Origin: Chitinophagales bacterium
GTDB taxonomy: Bacteria > Bacteroidota > Bacteroidia > Chitinophagales > Chitinophagaceae
Assembly (NCBI GenBank): GCA_026931325.1
Contig: JAIXLO010000160.1
Coordinates: forward strand, 124,001 to 188,000
Direction: 5' to 3'
DNA length: 64,000 nt
In this document: positions 26,572 to 36,384 of the stretch, piece after piece
Layout: every line of letters starts with the position of its first letter
Numbering within the stretch: position 1 is the stretch's first letter
Translations under genes and position numbers: made by a program
The notes under the pieces: model-generated
Seen by the model: the letters and a program-made list of their open reading frames with translations, nothing else
Told to the model about the DNA's origin: nothing
Databases searched by the model: none

Positions 26572-27339
26572 ATGACAGCTATAGTAGATAAAATTTTAGA
26601 CCATCCAGATAAAGATGAGATTATATCAAAATTATTAATTGATACTTCTCCAAAAAATATTCATAATTGGCTTTCTTCAAAGTATTCAAATCCTGGTGAA
26701 AACAAATTAATTCTTTCTGAGAGATCTCTAAAAGATTTTAAGGATAATTATTTAAATCTTTATAAAAGAATAGAAGATGATATTTTAAAAACAAAATTTG
26801 AAAAAATATCTCCTGGACAAAAATTAAATTTAGCTCTTAGTGAAAATAAAACATATAGATCTAAAATATTAGAATTAGCAGATAATAAACTGGATGTAGA
26901 AAAAATGTTGGCAAATGCAATAATAGCTATTGAATCTAGAGCCGCTGATGTATTTGATGATATCTCTACAAATCCTATAAATTTTAAAATAGATAAAACG
27001 CTGATAGAATATTTTGATTTGCTTGGAAATTTGATTGAAAAATATTATAATATGAAGAGAGATCAAGAATTAGATCAAAGGCAGGCTCAACAAGTGGTAA
27101 ATAACACTCAAATTAATATCCAAGTTTTGGATCAGCACATGACTGTATTTTATGAAGTTGTTAGAGAAGTGTTGGCTGAAATGAATCTTGAACAATCAAT
27201 GAAATTTATTGAATTAGTGAATTCAAAAATAAGTAAATTAAAAGACATTAATGCGAATACTAAAGAATCTACAATAGAGAAACAATTTGCTGAAGTTCGA
27301 GTTTTAAATGCAGATGTTCAAAAATTATTAAATGGTTAA
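26572..27339 (+). CDS. hypothetical helical protein, 255 aa
   Basis: Unrecognised, nearly all-helical, with the Gln/Asn-rich segment Q-R-Q-A-Q-Q-V-V-N-N-T-Q near residue 170. No Shine-Dalgarno; the leader is A/T-rich. It overlaps the following gene's possible start at 27332. Neighbours suggest a virion or assembly protein. Confidence 0.5.
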   Translation: MTAIVDKILDHPDKDEIISKLLIDTSPKNIHNWLSSKYSNPGENKLILSERSLKDFKDNYLNLYKRIEDDILKTKFEKISPGQKLNLALSENKTYRSKILELADNKLDVEKMLANAIIAIESRAADVFDDISTNPINFKIDKTLIEYFDLLGNLIEKYYNMKRDQELDQRQAQQVVNNTQINIQVLDQHMTVFYEVVREVLAEMNLEQSMKFIELVNSKISKLKDINANTKESTIEKQFAEVRVLNADVQKLLNG

Positions 27340-28858
27340 CATGAATATAGAAAAAATTCTTAATTTGGTTGAGAATGAAGTAAAAGAGACATTTGCTTAC
27401 CCAAATAATACATTTCAAAATATTGAAGCGGCTTATGATACAAAGAAATGGATAAAAGCAATGTCTTCAATAAAAAATATGGAAAATAAAGGTGTTTCAA
27501 AATTTGACGCCGTATATTCTTCCACAAAAGGATGGGAAAAAGTAGAACTAGATAATTTTTTAAAATGGATGAAATATTATGAGAGCGGAGATTATTTAAA
27601 ATACAAATATGCTTCACTTTGGTATCATGGTGATAGTCCAGGTTATTTTTTAAATATTAAAGACAATAACTCTGCCGCAGATTTTTCTTTAAAAGTCAAA
27701 GAAGAGCAAGAAGAAAAAGAAGAAAAAATAGAAAAGCAAAGAAAAAAGATTTTATCTAGAATAGAATCTCTTGAAAAACAATTATCAACAAAAGAAGCCA
27801 AAGAATTGGCTGGACCTGAATTTGATAATTTAATTGAAGTAATATATGATTTAAAGAAAAAAATAAGAAAATTAGAAAAGGTTGCAGATTCAAATAAAAT
27901 ATATTCGGATTTATTTGTACGAAAAGCTTCAAAATGTCTTAGCGAGAACAAACAATTTTCATATGAATTATTAACTAAATTTGCACAAACATTGGCTCCA
28001 GCACCTCCTCCGGCACCAATAGAGCCAGTTGGAAATCCTGGAAATTTGCCAGGAGAAGCTCCAGGGCAAGTTGATAGTGGCAATGAACCGCCAAGTAATC
28101 CTACTCCATCTTCAAATATATCTGGCGTAAAAGGTTTTATAAATAAAATAAAAGGAAATGATACAAAGGATGTTGGCAAAGATGAATTATATGTATATGA
28201 TGGAGAATTGTTATCTGTTGCGCAAATAGTGCCACCAGAAGCAACTCCGCAGCAAAATGAATTAAATATTACTGAAAAAGATTTAAAACCAGCTACCCCA
28301 ACAACAGAAACATCGAATGAAATAACTGTCCATGATTTTGATCATCAAATAGATAATTTGTTTAAAAATGTTACAATAGAAGATGTCGTAGCAAAACTAG
28401 ATGAATTGTCACAGATTTTTAAGAGACGTGAAATACCAAGACAATTAAGCATTGTAGATATGATGCTAGATTCATTAAATTTGAGTTCATATTTTACTTC
28501 ATTATCTGAGGCTTCAAATAGGGCACTAGAAAGCAATAACTACATTTCTGTACGTATTGATGAAATATTATCCAAGTTGCGCGGAGCAATGAAAACAAAG
28601 GAAATAGATTTGCTTGGTACTCAAGAAGATCAAAGCAAAGGTCCTGTTGTAGATAATGTAAAAAAGAATTTAAAGAATGAGGAAGAGGCTGAAAAAAGAA
28701 AGAAAGAAATGAGGAAAGAAATTGAAAATCAAGCCTTACTTTCCGAAAAGAAGGAACCAGAAATAGAAATTAAAGAAGAGGTTCCTCCAGTAGTTACAGA
28801 ACCAAAAACTGAAGAAAAACAGGTAGTTCCACCTCCAACATCTCCAGCAGTTAAATAA
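27332..28858 (+). CDS. large hypothetical protein with Ala/Pro linker, probable virion component
   Basis: 508 residues (or 505 from ATG 27341). Helical N-terminus, a Glu/Lys coiled coil near 125-185, then T-K-F-A-Q-T-L-A-P-A-P-P-P-A-P, the same Lys-hydrophobic-Ala-Gln then Ala/Pro arrangement seen in the proteins at 40939 and 48721. The C-terminus is acidic and Pro-rich. The linker could be a prohead-protease site. It ends on the ATG of the nucleotidyltransferase gene. Confidence 0.55.
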   Translation: MVNMNIEKILNLVENEVKETFAYPNNTFQNIEAAYDTKKWIKAMSSIKNMENKGVSKFDAVYSSTKGWEKVELDNFLKWMKYYESGDYLKYKYASLWYHGDSPGYFLNIKDNNSAADFSLKVKEEQEEKEEKIEKQRKKILSRIESLEKQLSTKEAKELAGPEFDNLIEVIYDLKKKIRKLEKVADSNKIYSDLFVRKASKCLSENKQFSYELLTKFAQTLAPAPPPAPIEPVGNPGNLPGEAPGQVDSGNEPPSNPTPSSNISGVKGFINKIKGNDTKDVGKDELYVYDGELLSVAQIVPPEATPQQNELNITEKDLKPATPTTETSNEITVHDFDHQIDNLFKNVTIEDVVAKLDELSQIFKRREIPRQLSIVDMMLDSLNLSSYFTSLSEASNRALESNNYISVRIDEILSKLRGAMKTKEIDLLGTQEDQSKGPVVDNVKKNLKNEEEAEKRKKEMRKEIENQALLSEKKEPEIEIKEEVPPVVTEPKTEEKQVVPPPTSPAVK

Positions 28859-29583
28859 TGTATTTAAAAGATTTGCTAAAAAGTATAGAAAAAATTGCGG
28901 AAGATAATAATACAAGTGTGCCATATATTTGTGGTGGTACGCCAAGGGATAAAGTTTTAAATAAATTAGATAAAATTGCTGATTTAGATATTACTACTGG
29001 CGATCAAACAATAAATTTATTAGGACAAGAATTTTATAACTTTTATAAAAACAAATTTAATATAAAAAATAATGTTGGAAAAGATGGTCACTTAACTGTC
29101 CATTTTGGAAATTTAAAGGTAGACTTTTCATCTAATTTTATTATTCCAAATATTGATAGTGTTGTAAAATTACAAACAAAACTAGAGAAAGAAACATATA
29201 GTAGAGATTTTACTTGCAATGCACTATTAATGGATCTTAGTTTAGATAAAATAATAGATCCAACTAAAAGAGGAATAAAGGATATCAATTCTAAGATAGT
29301 AGATACATGTTTAAATCCTGAAGTATCTTTGCCAACCAAATCCAATAGAGTGCTTAGAGCTATATATTTGGCAGTAAAATTAGATTTTGATATTCATCCA
29401 AGAGTAATAAAGTGGATAACTGACAACCCTATTGCCATTCAAAATAGCTCATATAAGTCAATGCAAGAAAAATTAAATATTTGTGCATCAATAGATAAAG
29501 AAAGAACTATAAAGCTACTAAGAGATACTAAAGTATATTTTTATATACCACCAGAAATACTTTTGGAGAATAATTTAAAATGA
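28858..29583 (+). CDS. CCA-adding/poly(A) polymerase-type nucleotidyltransferase
   Basis: 241 residues. Class II nucleotidyltransferase head: C-G-G-T-P-R-D (25-31), A-D-L-D-I with catalytic Asp42 and Asp44, R-D-F-T-C-N-A-L (the R-R-D-F-T-x-N-A motif), I-D-P-T-K-R-G, and neck R-V-L-R-A-I-Y-L-A-V-K-L. The body/tail domains that fix CCA specificity are missing, so the substrate (tRNA, mRNA or other) cannot be told. The N-terminus M-Y-L-K-D-L-L-K-S-I-E-K-I-A-E-D precedes the enzyme fold and matches the tag on neighbouring virion candidates. Confidence 0.83.
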   Translation: MYLKDLLKSIEKIAEDNNTSVPYICGGTPRDKVLNKLDKIADLDITTGDQTINLLGQEFYNFYKNKFNIKNNVGKDGHLTVHFGNLKVDFSSNFIIPNIDSVVKLQTKLEKETYSRDFTCNALLMDLSLDKIIDPTKRGIKDINSKIVDTCLNPEVSLPTKSNRVLRAIYLAVKLDFDIHPRVIKWITDNPIAIQNSSYKSMQEKLNICASIDKERTIKLLRDTKVYFYIPPEILLENNLK

Positions 29584-30098
29584 GCGATGTTTCTAGAGGT
29601 ATATTTTTTAAAAACTATGATAGATTTGATTTATCTTCTGGTCCAGGCGAAAGTTTTTATGAAAATATGCATAAATACAAAAGTGTTAAAGATTTTTTAA
29701 ATAAAAAAAGAAAAAGAAATAAAAAAAGAAAATTTGCCATAAGAAAAATGGCTTTGTTATCGTTGGCTATTGATTTTAAGTTAGATGAATCAATTTCCCC
29801 ACTAATTGGAGATGAATCATCTTATCAGATGTCATTGCCATTTGGAGGCATTCTTGATGAATATTTAACATTTGATGATTTTGAAGGCAAGAATATTACC
29901 AATTTAAACCATCATAACGATTATACCTCATCAGAAAGGTATTCTGATGAGGAAATAGATTTGGGTTTAAATCCTAGAGAAAGTGAATTATACGGAAACA
30001 AACGTGAATTCAATCAAGAAGATATGGAAGCCGAATACGAAAAAAATTTATATAATGGTATTCAAGATTTTGGAAGAAATATCTATGACAACATATAA
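29580..30098 (+). CDS. hypothetical protein, 172 aa
   Basis: Unrecognised. ATGA overlap with the nucleotidyltransferase gene. It has a basic patch (N-K-K-R-K-R-N-K-K-R-K) near residue 40, which could bind nucleic acid, and an acidic C-terminal half. Confidence 0.5.
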   Translation: MSDVSRGIFFKNYDRFDLSSGPGESFYENMHKYKSVKDFLNKKRKRNKKRKFAIRKMALLSLAIDFKLDESISPLIGDESSYQMSLPFGGILDEYLTFDDFEGKNITNLNHHNDYTSSERYSDEEIDLGLNPRESELYGNKREFNQEDMEAEYEKNLYNGIQDFGRNIYDNI

Positions 30099-30111
30099 TT
30101 TATAGGGATAA

Positions 30112-31032
30112 ATGTCTTTTGATAAAATTGCTCAAGAAGTAAAAGAAATAGTAATAGATGATGAACCAATTGAAATATCTGAAGAATTAGATTCTGGAGA
30201 TATGGTTGAAGTTCCTATTAGTTTGTCAGAAAATGATTTTGAAACTCCATCAGTTGAAATAAATGTAAATTTTAATAGTGAGCTTCCTGGGGTACCACAA
30301 GATCAAGTTCAATTAATAAAAATGGAACCTAAAGAACTAGTTGTTTCAGATGATGACGATCAATCTAATGAAATTCATGATCAAGCTAAAGATGATAATG
30401 ATGCTAAAACAAAAAAGAAAAAAAGTGAAAAATGGGATTGGGAATCTAAAGGATCAACTGGTTTCATAGAATGGATAAATGAAAGATTTCAAACTGTTCC
30501 TAAACATTCTGGAAAAGATACCGCTGGATTAGAGAGAGCAATTTCTTATTTAGAGAGATTAGATTCAGAAATTTCCAGAGCTATGAAGCTAGATGTAGAT
30601 GAAGAATTAGATGCCGATAGTGTTGAAAAAGTAAGAAATAAAATTGAAGAAGGTGTATCTAAATTAGAAGAAAGATTAGATGAAATTAAAAAAACAAAAA
30701 AGAATAGAAAAAAGAAAGCAGAAGATGAAAACCCATTTGTTAAAGTTGCCACTACTCCTACATTAAAAGGTAATTATGTTCAAGTACCATTATTAATTTC
30801 TGGATTAGCAAGAATGTGCGTTAATTCAGTAGTCTCAGCAGGTCATAGTTTAGAAGATACTTTTGAGAAATTATCTAAAAAATTTAACTTAAATGATAGA
30901 GAAAGATTTGAGTTGCTATGGTTACTAACAGATATGGGATATCCTATAAGAGCAGATAGATTTAATCTAGATGAAAAAGAATTTGATTCTTCTAAGAGTG
31001 GCGTAGACTTTGCTGCGAATTATCCAGCATGA
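30112..31032 (+). CDS. acidic hypothetical protein, probable head-associated
   Basis: 306 residues. Starts M-S-F-D-K-I-A-Q-E. An acidic, low-complexity first third is followed by a Lys-rich coiled coil (residues ~150-205), F-V-K-V-A-T-T, and a compact helical C-terminal domain. It ends 5 nt before the putative small-terminase-position gene. Unrecognised; a structural or packaging role is inferred from position. Confidence 0.5.
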   Translation: MSFDKIAQEVKEIVIDDEPIEISEELDSGDMVEVPISLSENDFETPSVEINVNFNSELPGVPQDQVQLIKMEPKELVVSDDDDQSNEIHDQAKDDNDAKTKKKKSEKWDWESKGSTGFIEWINERFQTVPKHSGKDTAGLERAISYLERLDSEISRAMKLDVDEELDADSVEKVRNKIEEGVSKLEERLDEIKKTKKNRKKKAEDENPFVKVATTPTLKGNYVQVPLLISGLARMCVNSVVSAGHSLEDTFEKLSKKFNLNDRERFELLWLLTDMGYPIRADRFNLDEKEFDSSKSGVDFAANYPA

Positions 31033-31036
31033 TATT

Positions 31037-31606
31037 ATGATACGTAGAACAAAAGATGAATTAAAACTAGAAGAGCAGTGGTTAAAATCAATAGAACAAA
31101 ACTTAAATAAATCTGCTGTCCAGGCTGCCAAAGCAGATGAAGATCTTTTTTCTAAAATTAATAATATAATTAATTCAAAAAAGCCTAAATTTTCTTCAGT
31201 AAGCGAAGCTGTCGAAGAAATGAAAGAAAGAAGCGGATTAAATAATTATCTTAGAAAAAAACAGCAAGAAAAATTTGCAAATAACACAATAATGTTATTT
31301 AAAAAGTACCCAAATATAGAACAAACTTTTAAAAATTATATAGAGGATACTGGAGGATATTTGCCTATCCCTGCGGTCATAGAAAAAGTAAAATCTATAT
31401 ATTCATCAACAGTACTTGAACCAGAATACTGGGATGATCAAAATTTAATAAAATATGTAGTAAATTTAAGTTTATTAGAAAAAGCAAAAAAGCCGCAAGA
31501 TAAATCAGAAATGAATTTAGGTAAAAATTTATATAAAAATGATAGCAGCGATATTAATGATTCAAATACTGATGTATTTCATTCATTAACTCCAGCCTCA
31601 AAATAA
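31037..31606 (+). CDS. hypothetical protein in the small-terminase position
   Basis: 189 residues from ATG 31037; a TTG at 31010 would overlap the previous gene and lacks support. Helical, charged. It directly precedes TerL, where terS usually lies, but no HTH typical of TerS is obvious. It may be a small terminase or a packaging adaptor; confidence in the function is low. Confidence 0.5.
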   Translation: MIRRTKDELKLEEQWLKSIEQNLNKSAVQAAKADEDLFSKINNIINSKKPKFSSVSEAVEEMKERSGLNNYLRKKQQEKFANNTIMLFKKYPNIEQTFKNYIEDTGGYLPIPAVIEKVKSIYSSTVLEPEYWDDQNLIKYVVNLSLLEKAKKPQDKSEMNLGKNLYKNDSSDINDSNTDVFHSLTPASK

Positions 31607-31623
31607 TATTTTTACATAGAAAT

Positions 31624-34527
31624 ATGGAAGATTTAGACATTTTTAAAAATTTTAAGCAAAAATTATTACATATTGATCCGGTAACATTTTGTGAAACTTA
31701 TTTGAAGCTTGAGGGTAAGCCATTTAAATTAAGTGGTTATGGGTACAAACCATTTGTTGATATTTATAGATATATTGGAATAAAAGCATTAGAAAAATCA
31801 TCTAAGCCAATTGTTTTAGTTAAAGGGCGTCAGGTTGGCGGAACAACGATGGCTTTGGCTTTAGAGATGTATTTTGTTGCGTGTGGATTATTCGGAAATG
31901 AAAAAAATCCACCTATTAGAATTTTACACGCATTCCCTACATTAGAGCACGCAACGAGATATACTAAGGGCAAAATGGACCCCATGATAAAAGACTCTGT
32001 TTTTTCAGATAAGCAAAAAAAGGGGAAACTAATATCTTATATTGAAAGCATGTTGGATAGCACAGCAACCACAAATAATTCTTTAAGCTTTAAAAGATTT
32101 TTAAATGGAAATTTAATATGGATTGAATCAACGGGAGTTGATGGTGGAAGGATCAGAGGTATGACCGCTGATATTATCTTCTTCGATGAATGTTTTCCAT
32201 ATAATCAATGTATTGCTACCGAAGATGGAAAAATTCCAATTGGTAAATTGTATAATTTGTACACACAAAACAAAAAATTACCAAAAGTATTAAGTTTTAA
32301 TGAGCATACAAAAAAATTTGAATACAAAAATATAAAAAAGGCGTGGAAAAGAGATAAAAGAGAGCTAGTTGAACTGGTTTGCGAAAATAGAAAAATTAAA
32401 TGTACACCTAATCATAGATTTTTAACATTAAGTGGATGGAAAAAAGTTGAAGATATGAGTGAGGGAGAAGCCATTATGACTACAAACTCTAATTCATGTC
32501 AAATTTCTTACCATTTAAACGAAGATCAATTTCAAGTTGTTTTAGGTTCATTTTTAGGTGACGGTCACTTACAAAAAATAGGTAAAAATAAATTTAGATT
32601 AAAGATAATACATGGGATTAAACAAAAAGAATATTGTTCTTGGAAGGCAAATTTATTTAAAGTTAATGCTAAAGTTGTAAAAAATAACGGATTTTCAAAA
32701 AAAGACGCTGTTAAATTTTGTACAAAAACATTTTATTTAAATGAAGATTTGCCAAAAATTAAAAATCATTGTCCACAGTGGGTATTGGACAAATTAGATT
32801 TAAGAGGATTGGCAATATGGTTTATGGACGATGGGTCTAGAAATAATAAAAATACATTTGTTTTTAGTACGTGCGGATTTGACGAAGATTCACAAATAAG
32901 AATTGTTAAAAAATTAAAAGATTTTGGAATCAATGCCGAATATAGATTATATGGAAAATATTATTATATTTATTTGAGAACAAAAGAGTACGAAAAATTA
33001 TCAAATTTAGTAGAACCATATATCAATGATAATTTAAACTATAAATTGTATTTAAACAATGGGGCTCTAAAATATATTTGGAATAATAATTATTCTGAAT
33101 ATGGAATATCTATTGTTAAATCAATCTCTTATACAAAAGAAAATAATTATGTATATGATTTAGAAATTGAAGATAACCATAATTTTATCGCGACTTCATC
33201 CAAAAAATCTAAAGGAAGTGATGGGTTAATTGCTCATAATTGCCAGGATACACCTGTTGAAGCGCTAACAAATGCTGCTAAAATTTTAACAGCTTCTAAT
33301 TATGGAACATCTGGACAAGGCGTTCAAGTTTATTTCGGAACACCTAAAAAAAAGGGATCTGGATTTAATAATTTATGGACGCAATCTAATCAGCAATATT
33401 TTCATTTGGGTTGCGTAAAATGTGGAGAATATTTTCCATTATATACTCCAGAATCAGAAGAGTGGGAAAGTATTTGGATTAAAGATTTTACAGTAAGATG
33501 TACTCATTGTAAGTATGAACAAAATAAATTAGATGCGGCGGAAAAGGGAAAATGGATTGAAACTAGACCACTTGAAGAGTGTAGTTATATCGGTTTTCAT
33601 ATAAATCAATTATTTAGTCCGCAAATTTCAAAAGAATTTATAATAGCTCAAAAACCAGAAAATCATGCTATGAACACTGAACGTCTTTATAGAAATGAAG
33701 TTTTGGGAGAATTTTTTCATGGCGATTCATCTCCAATTACTGTTCAAGAAATAATGGAAAAATGTGGAGATATGAATAGATCTATGGCAGAAAGAATTTT
33801 GCCAAGTGAAAATAAACTTGTGTTTATGGGAATAGATTATGGTGCAAGAAATGATTTGGAACAATCAGCTAATCCTGAGAAAAAAATTCAAGGTCAATCA
33901 TATACTATTGCTGTAATAATTTCTGTAGAAAATGCCGGATTAATAAAAATAGAGTTTGCGAAAAAATTTAAAAAAAATGATCCAGTTTCTAAAAAAGAAA
34001 CAATAGAACAGTTAGTTAGACAATTTTCAACAAATTTAATTGTTGGAGACATTGGTTTTTCATATGACTTTTCTCAAGAAATGGCTGCCAAATATGGAGA
34101 TAAATATTTGGCGTCAATGGTTTCTGGACAAATTAATAATGCTTCAAAAGTAAAATATCAAAAAGATTTTAATCCAAAACAACTATCATTTGAGAAAAAT
34201 TTTTATATTTCTGAAATTTTTGAAAAAATGAAAGCTGGTAAAATAAGATTTCCGTATAAGGATTATGAAAGAATTGCGTGGTTAATAGAACATTGCGCTT
34301 CAATGGAAATAAAACCAAAAATTTCTAGAACAGGGGAACATTCTATAAATTATGTTAAAGGTAGTATACCAAATGATGGTCTTATGGCTCTACTAAACGC
34401 TTACTTAGCTTATAAATTTTATATATCTAATGGATTTGAAGATCAAAATTCTTATAATGGTGAAAAAAACTTCTCATCAAAAAACCAAATTCCAGCCATA
34501 TTAGGAATAATAAATAAAAGATTTTAA
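31624..34527 (+). CDS. terL: terminase large subunit (GpA-like) with an in-frame intein
   Basis: 967 codons encode a ~617-residue terminase plus a 350-residue intein (residues 190-539). The ATPase half has K-G-R-Q-V-G-G-T-T (Walker A-like, residues ~68-75) and I-I-F-F-D-E (Walker B) directly before the intein. After it come C-Q-D-T-P-V-E-A, a zinc ribbon (C-V-K-C...C-T-H-C) typical of the lambda GpA family, then the RNase H-like nuclease with G-I-D-Y-G and V-G-D-I-G, and D-G-L-M-A-L-L near the end. It pumps DNA into the prohead through the portal encoded next. No Shine-Dalgarno is visible. Confidence 0.93.
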   Translation: MEDLDIFKNFKQKLLHIDPVTFCETYLKLEGKPFKLSGYGYKPFVDIYRYIGIKALEKSSKPIVLVKGRQVGGTTMALALEMYFVACGLFGNEKNPPIRILHAFPTLEHATRYTKGKMDPMIKDSVFSDKQKKGKLISYIESMLDSTATTNNSLSFKRFLNGNLIWIESTGVDGGRIRGMTADIIFFDECFPYNQCIATEDGKIPIGKLYNLYTQNKKLPKVLSFNEHTKKFEYKNIKKAWKRDKRELVELVCENRKIKCTPNHRFLTLSGWKKVEDMSEGEAIMTTNSNSCQISYHLNEDQFQVVLGSFLGDGHLQKIGKNKFRLKIIHGIKQKEYCSWKANLFKVNAKVVKNNGFSKKDAVKFCTKTFYLNEDLPKIKNHCPQWVLDKLDLRGLAIWFMDDGSRNNKNTFVFSTCGFDEDSQIRIVKKLKDFGINAEYRLYGKYYYIYLRTKEYEKLSNLVEPYINDNLNYKLYLNNGALKYIWNNNYSEYGISIVKSISYTKENNYVYDLEIEDNHNFIATSSKKSKGSDGLIAHNCQDTPVEALTNAAKILTASNYGTSGQGVQVYFGTPKKKGSGFNNLWTQSNQQYFHLGCVKCGEYFPLYTPESEEWESIWIKDFTVRCTHCKYEQNKLDAAEKGKWIETRPLEECSYIGFHINQLFSPQISKEFIIAQKPENHAMNTERLYRNEVLGEFFHGDSSPITVQEIMEKCGDMNRSMAERILPSENKLVFMGIDYGARNDLEQSANPEKKIQGQSYTIAVIISVENAGLIKIEFAKKFKKNDPVSKKETIEQLVRQFSTNLIVGDIGFSYDFSQEMAAKYGDKYLASMVSGQINNASKVKYQKDFNPKQLSFEKNFYISEIFEKMKAGKIRFPYKDYERIAWLIEHCASMEIKPKISRTGEHSINYVKGSIPNDGLMALLNAYLAYKFYISNGFEDQNSYNGEKNFSSKNQIPAILGIINKRF
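32191..33240 (+). mobile_element. intein in TerL next to Walker B, LAGLIDADG type
   Basis: Begins with Cys190 (TGT 32191) in C-F-P-Y-N-Q-C-I-A-T-E-D-G-K-I-P-I-G-K-L, which resembles DnaE-intein block A; C-T-P-N-H-R-F-L is block B. Endonuclease helices are F-L-G-D-G-H-L and W-F-M-D-D-G-S. Block F is V-Y-D-L-E-I-E-D-N-H-N-F, and block G ends in A-H-N with Cys as +1 residue. Splicing joins F-F-D-E to C-Q-D, restoring the ATPase active site. Confidence 0.93.
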
Positions 34528-34577
34528 TATATTTTTAATATATTTTAATAAAATTATTACTATTTTATTATTTAAAT

Positions 34578-36356
34578 ATGTCAAAATCATCGAATTATTT
34601 AAATAATAAGGCTGGCGTTCCAGTAATTAGCCCAAATATAATCAAAGGTGTTTCTCAATATAGAAGAGAAGCTTTAGAAGATGAGTATCAAAAAGGTTTA
34701 ATTACAGATAGGTATAGTCACAAGGGATCAAAAGAATATTCATTAACTGAAAATTCTTATGTTACTGCTTCTGGTAATCCAATAAAGAAGGAAGCGCAAG
34801 TTGCTACTCCTAGTGGTGGTTATAAAGGATCAAATGATGCTTCGCAACAAGCGCCAAGTATATATTCCCCTCTTTGGTTAGACAGCAATTTATCTTTACC
34901 AAGAGATAGAGCTACAATAAATGCATGGTGTAGATCGTTTTATGTATTAAACCCATTTGTTCATAACGCCATTAATTTACATTCTACTTATCCAATAAGT
35001 AAATTAAATATTAAATGTAAAAACAAAAAAGTTGAAAATTTCTTTAATGAAATGTGCGAAGAAATTGATTTAATGAATATATGTGTCAATATAGCACAAG
35101 AATATTATTTATTAGGTGAAGCTTTTCCTTTTGCAGAGTATGATGAATTAAAGGGAAAATGGAGCAGGATAGTTATTCAAAATCCAGATTATATGGTGGT
35201 CAAAAGAACCGTTGTTGATAATGAACCATTAATATTTCTAAAGCCAGACGACAATTTAAAAAGAATAGCAACATCAAATAAGGCTGCTGATATTGAACAA
35301 AGAAAGAAATTAAATCCATATATAGTTGATTGTATATTGAAAGGACAAAATATACCGCTAGATAATTTTCAAGTTTCTCATATTGCGAGAAGAATTTCGC
35401 CATATGAAATAAGAGGAACTGGATTGCCCGTTTGTGTATTTCGTCAAATAATGTTATTTGATCGTTTGCGCGAATCAAAATTTGCACAAGCTGATTCAAT
35501 GATAAATCCAATTACTTTAGTTAAAGTTGGATCTGAAAATTATAAGCCAACTCCAGCAGATTTAGAAGCATGGAGAAGTATATTTGAGCAAATGCAGTTT
35601 AATAAAGATTTTAAACTATTTACTCATGAAGGAGTAGATGTTCAAGTTGTTGGCAGAGGTCAAGGTATATATGATATTTCTGGAGATATTACTCAATTAA
35701 TTAAAGAGATATTGACCGGATTACAAGTTCCATCGGTATTAATGGATGGTGGCTCGGATACAACATATGCTAATGGTGGTGTAGCTTTAGATGTATTGAG
35801 ACAAAGATATATGCAATTTAGAAACATGTTAGCAAATTGGCTAAAGCGAAAAATATTTGCCCCAATTTCAAAAATACAAGATTTTTATGAATTAGAAGAT
35901 GGGGTAAAAAATCTAATTGTGCCAGATATTGATTGGAATCACATGTCTTTATTTGATGCAGGAGATTATATTAATAATTTGTTACAATTAACTTCAGGAG
36001 ACGGTGGGCAAAAGAGAGTGGCTGTTCATGAACTTCATAGAAGTTTAGGTTTTGATTTTAATGATCAAATGAGAAAGATTAAAAAAGAAGCAGTTGCTAG
36101 CGAAATTTTGAAGAAAGAAACTGCTGTATTATCACAAATGACTTTAAATGAGTTAAGAGCATTGACAGACGAGGATGAAATCCAAGAGAAAGATGATGGG
36201 GAGAAAAAAGAATTATTGCCTGGGGAGTCTCCAGAGGGCGCTGGCGGGGCTCCTGGAGAAATGCCAGGATTAGATTTAGGTGCGCCTCCATCATTGCCTC
36301 CACCACCATCGGAAAGCGATCTTCCACTTTCAGCAGCTCCTCCTCCGCCAAAATAA
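34578..36356 (+). CDS. portal protein
   Basis: 592 residues. It follows TerL and has the general layout of phage portals: an N-terminal region, then N-A-W-C-R-S-F-Y-V-L-N-P-F-V-H-N-A-I-N-L-H-S, then Y-Y-L-L-G-E-A-F-P-F-A-E-Y, a clip/stem-like helical region, and a Pro/Gly/Ala-rich acidic C-terminus (P-P-P-P-S-E-S-D). It forms the dodecameric ring at the packaging vertex. The 50-nt leader is A/T-only with no clear Shine-Dalgarno. Confidence 0.82.
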   Translation: MSKSSNYLNNKAGVPVISPNIIKGVSQYRREALEDEYQKGLITDRYSHKGSKEYSLTENSYVTASGNPIKKEAQVATPSGGYKGSNDASQQAPSIYSPLWLDSNLSLPRDRATINAWCRSFYVLNPFVHNAINLHSTYPISKLNIKCKNKKVENFFNEMCEEIDLMNICVNIAQEYYLLGEAFPFAEYDELKGKWSRIVIQNPDYMVVKRTVVDNEPLIFLKPDDNLKRIATSNKAADIEQRKKLNPYIVDCILKGQNIPLDNFQVSHIARRISPYEIRGTGLPVCVFRQIMLFDRLRESKFAQADSMINPITLVKVGSENYKPTPADLEAWRSIFEQMQFNKDFKLFTHEGVDVQVVGRGQGIYDISGDITQLIKEILTGLQVPSVLMDGGSDTTYANGGVALDVLRQRYMQFRNMLANWLKRKIFAPISKIQDFYELEDGVKNLIVPDIDWNHMSLFDAGDYINNLLQLTSGDGGQKRVAVHELHRSLGFDFNDQMRKIKKEAVASEILKKETAVLSQMTLNELRALTDEDEIQEKDDGEKKELLPGESPEGAGGAPGEMPGLDLGAPPSLPPPPSESDLPLSAAPPPPK

Positions 36357-36384
36357 TAATATTAACAAATTCTCTTAGGGAATA

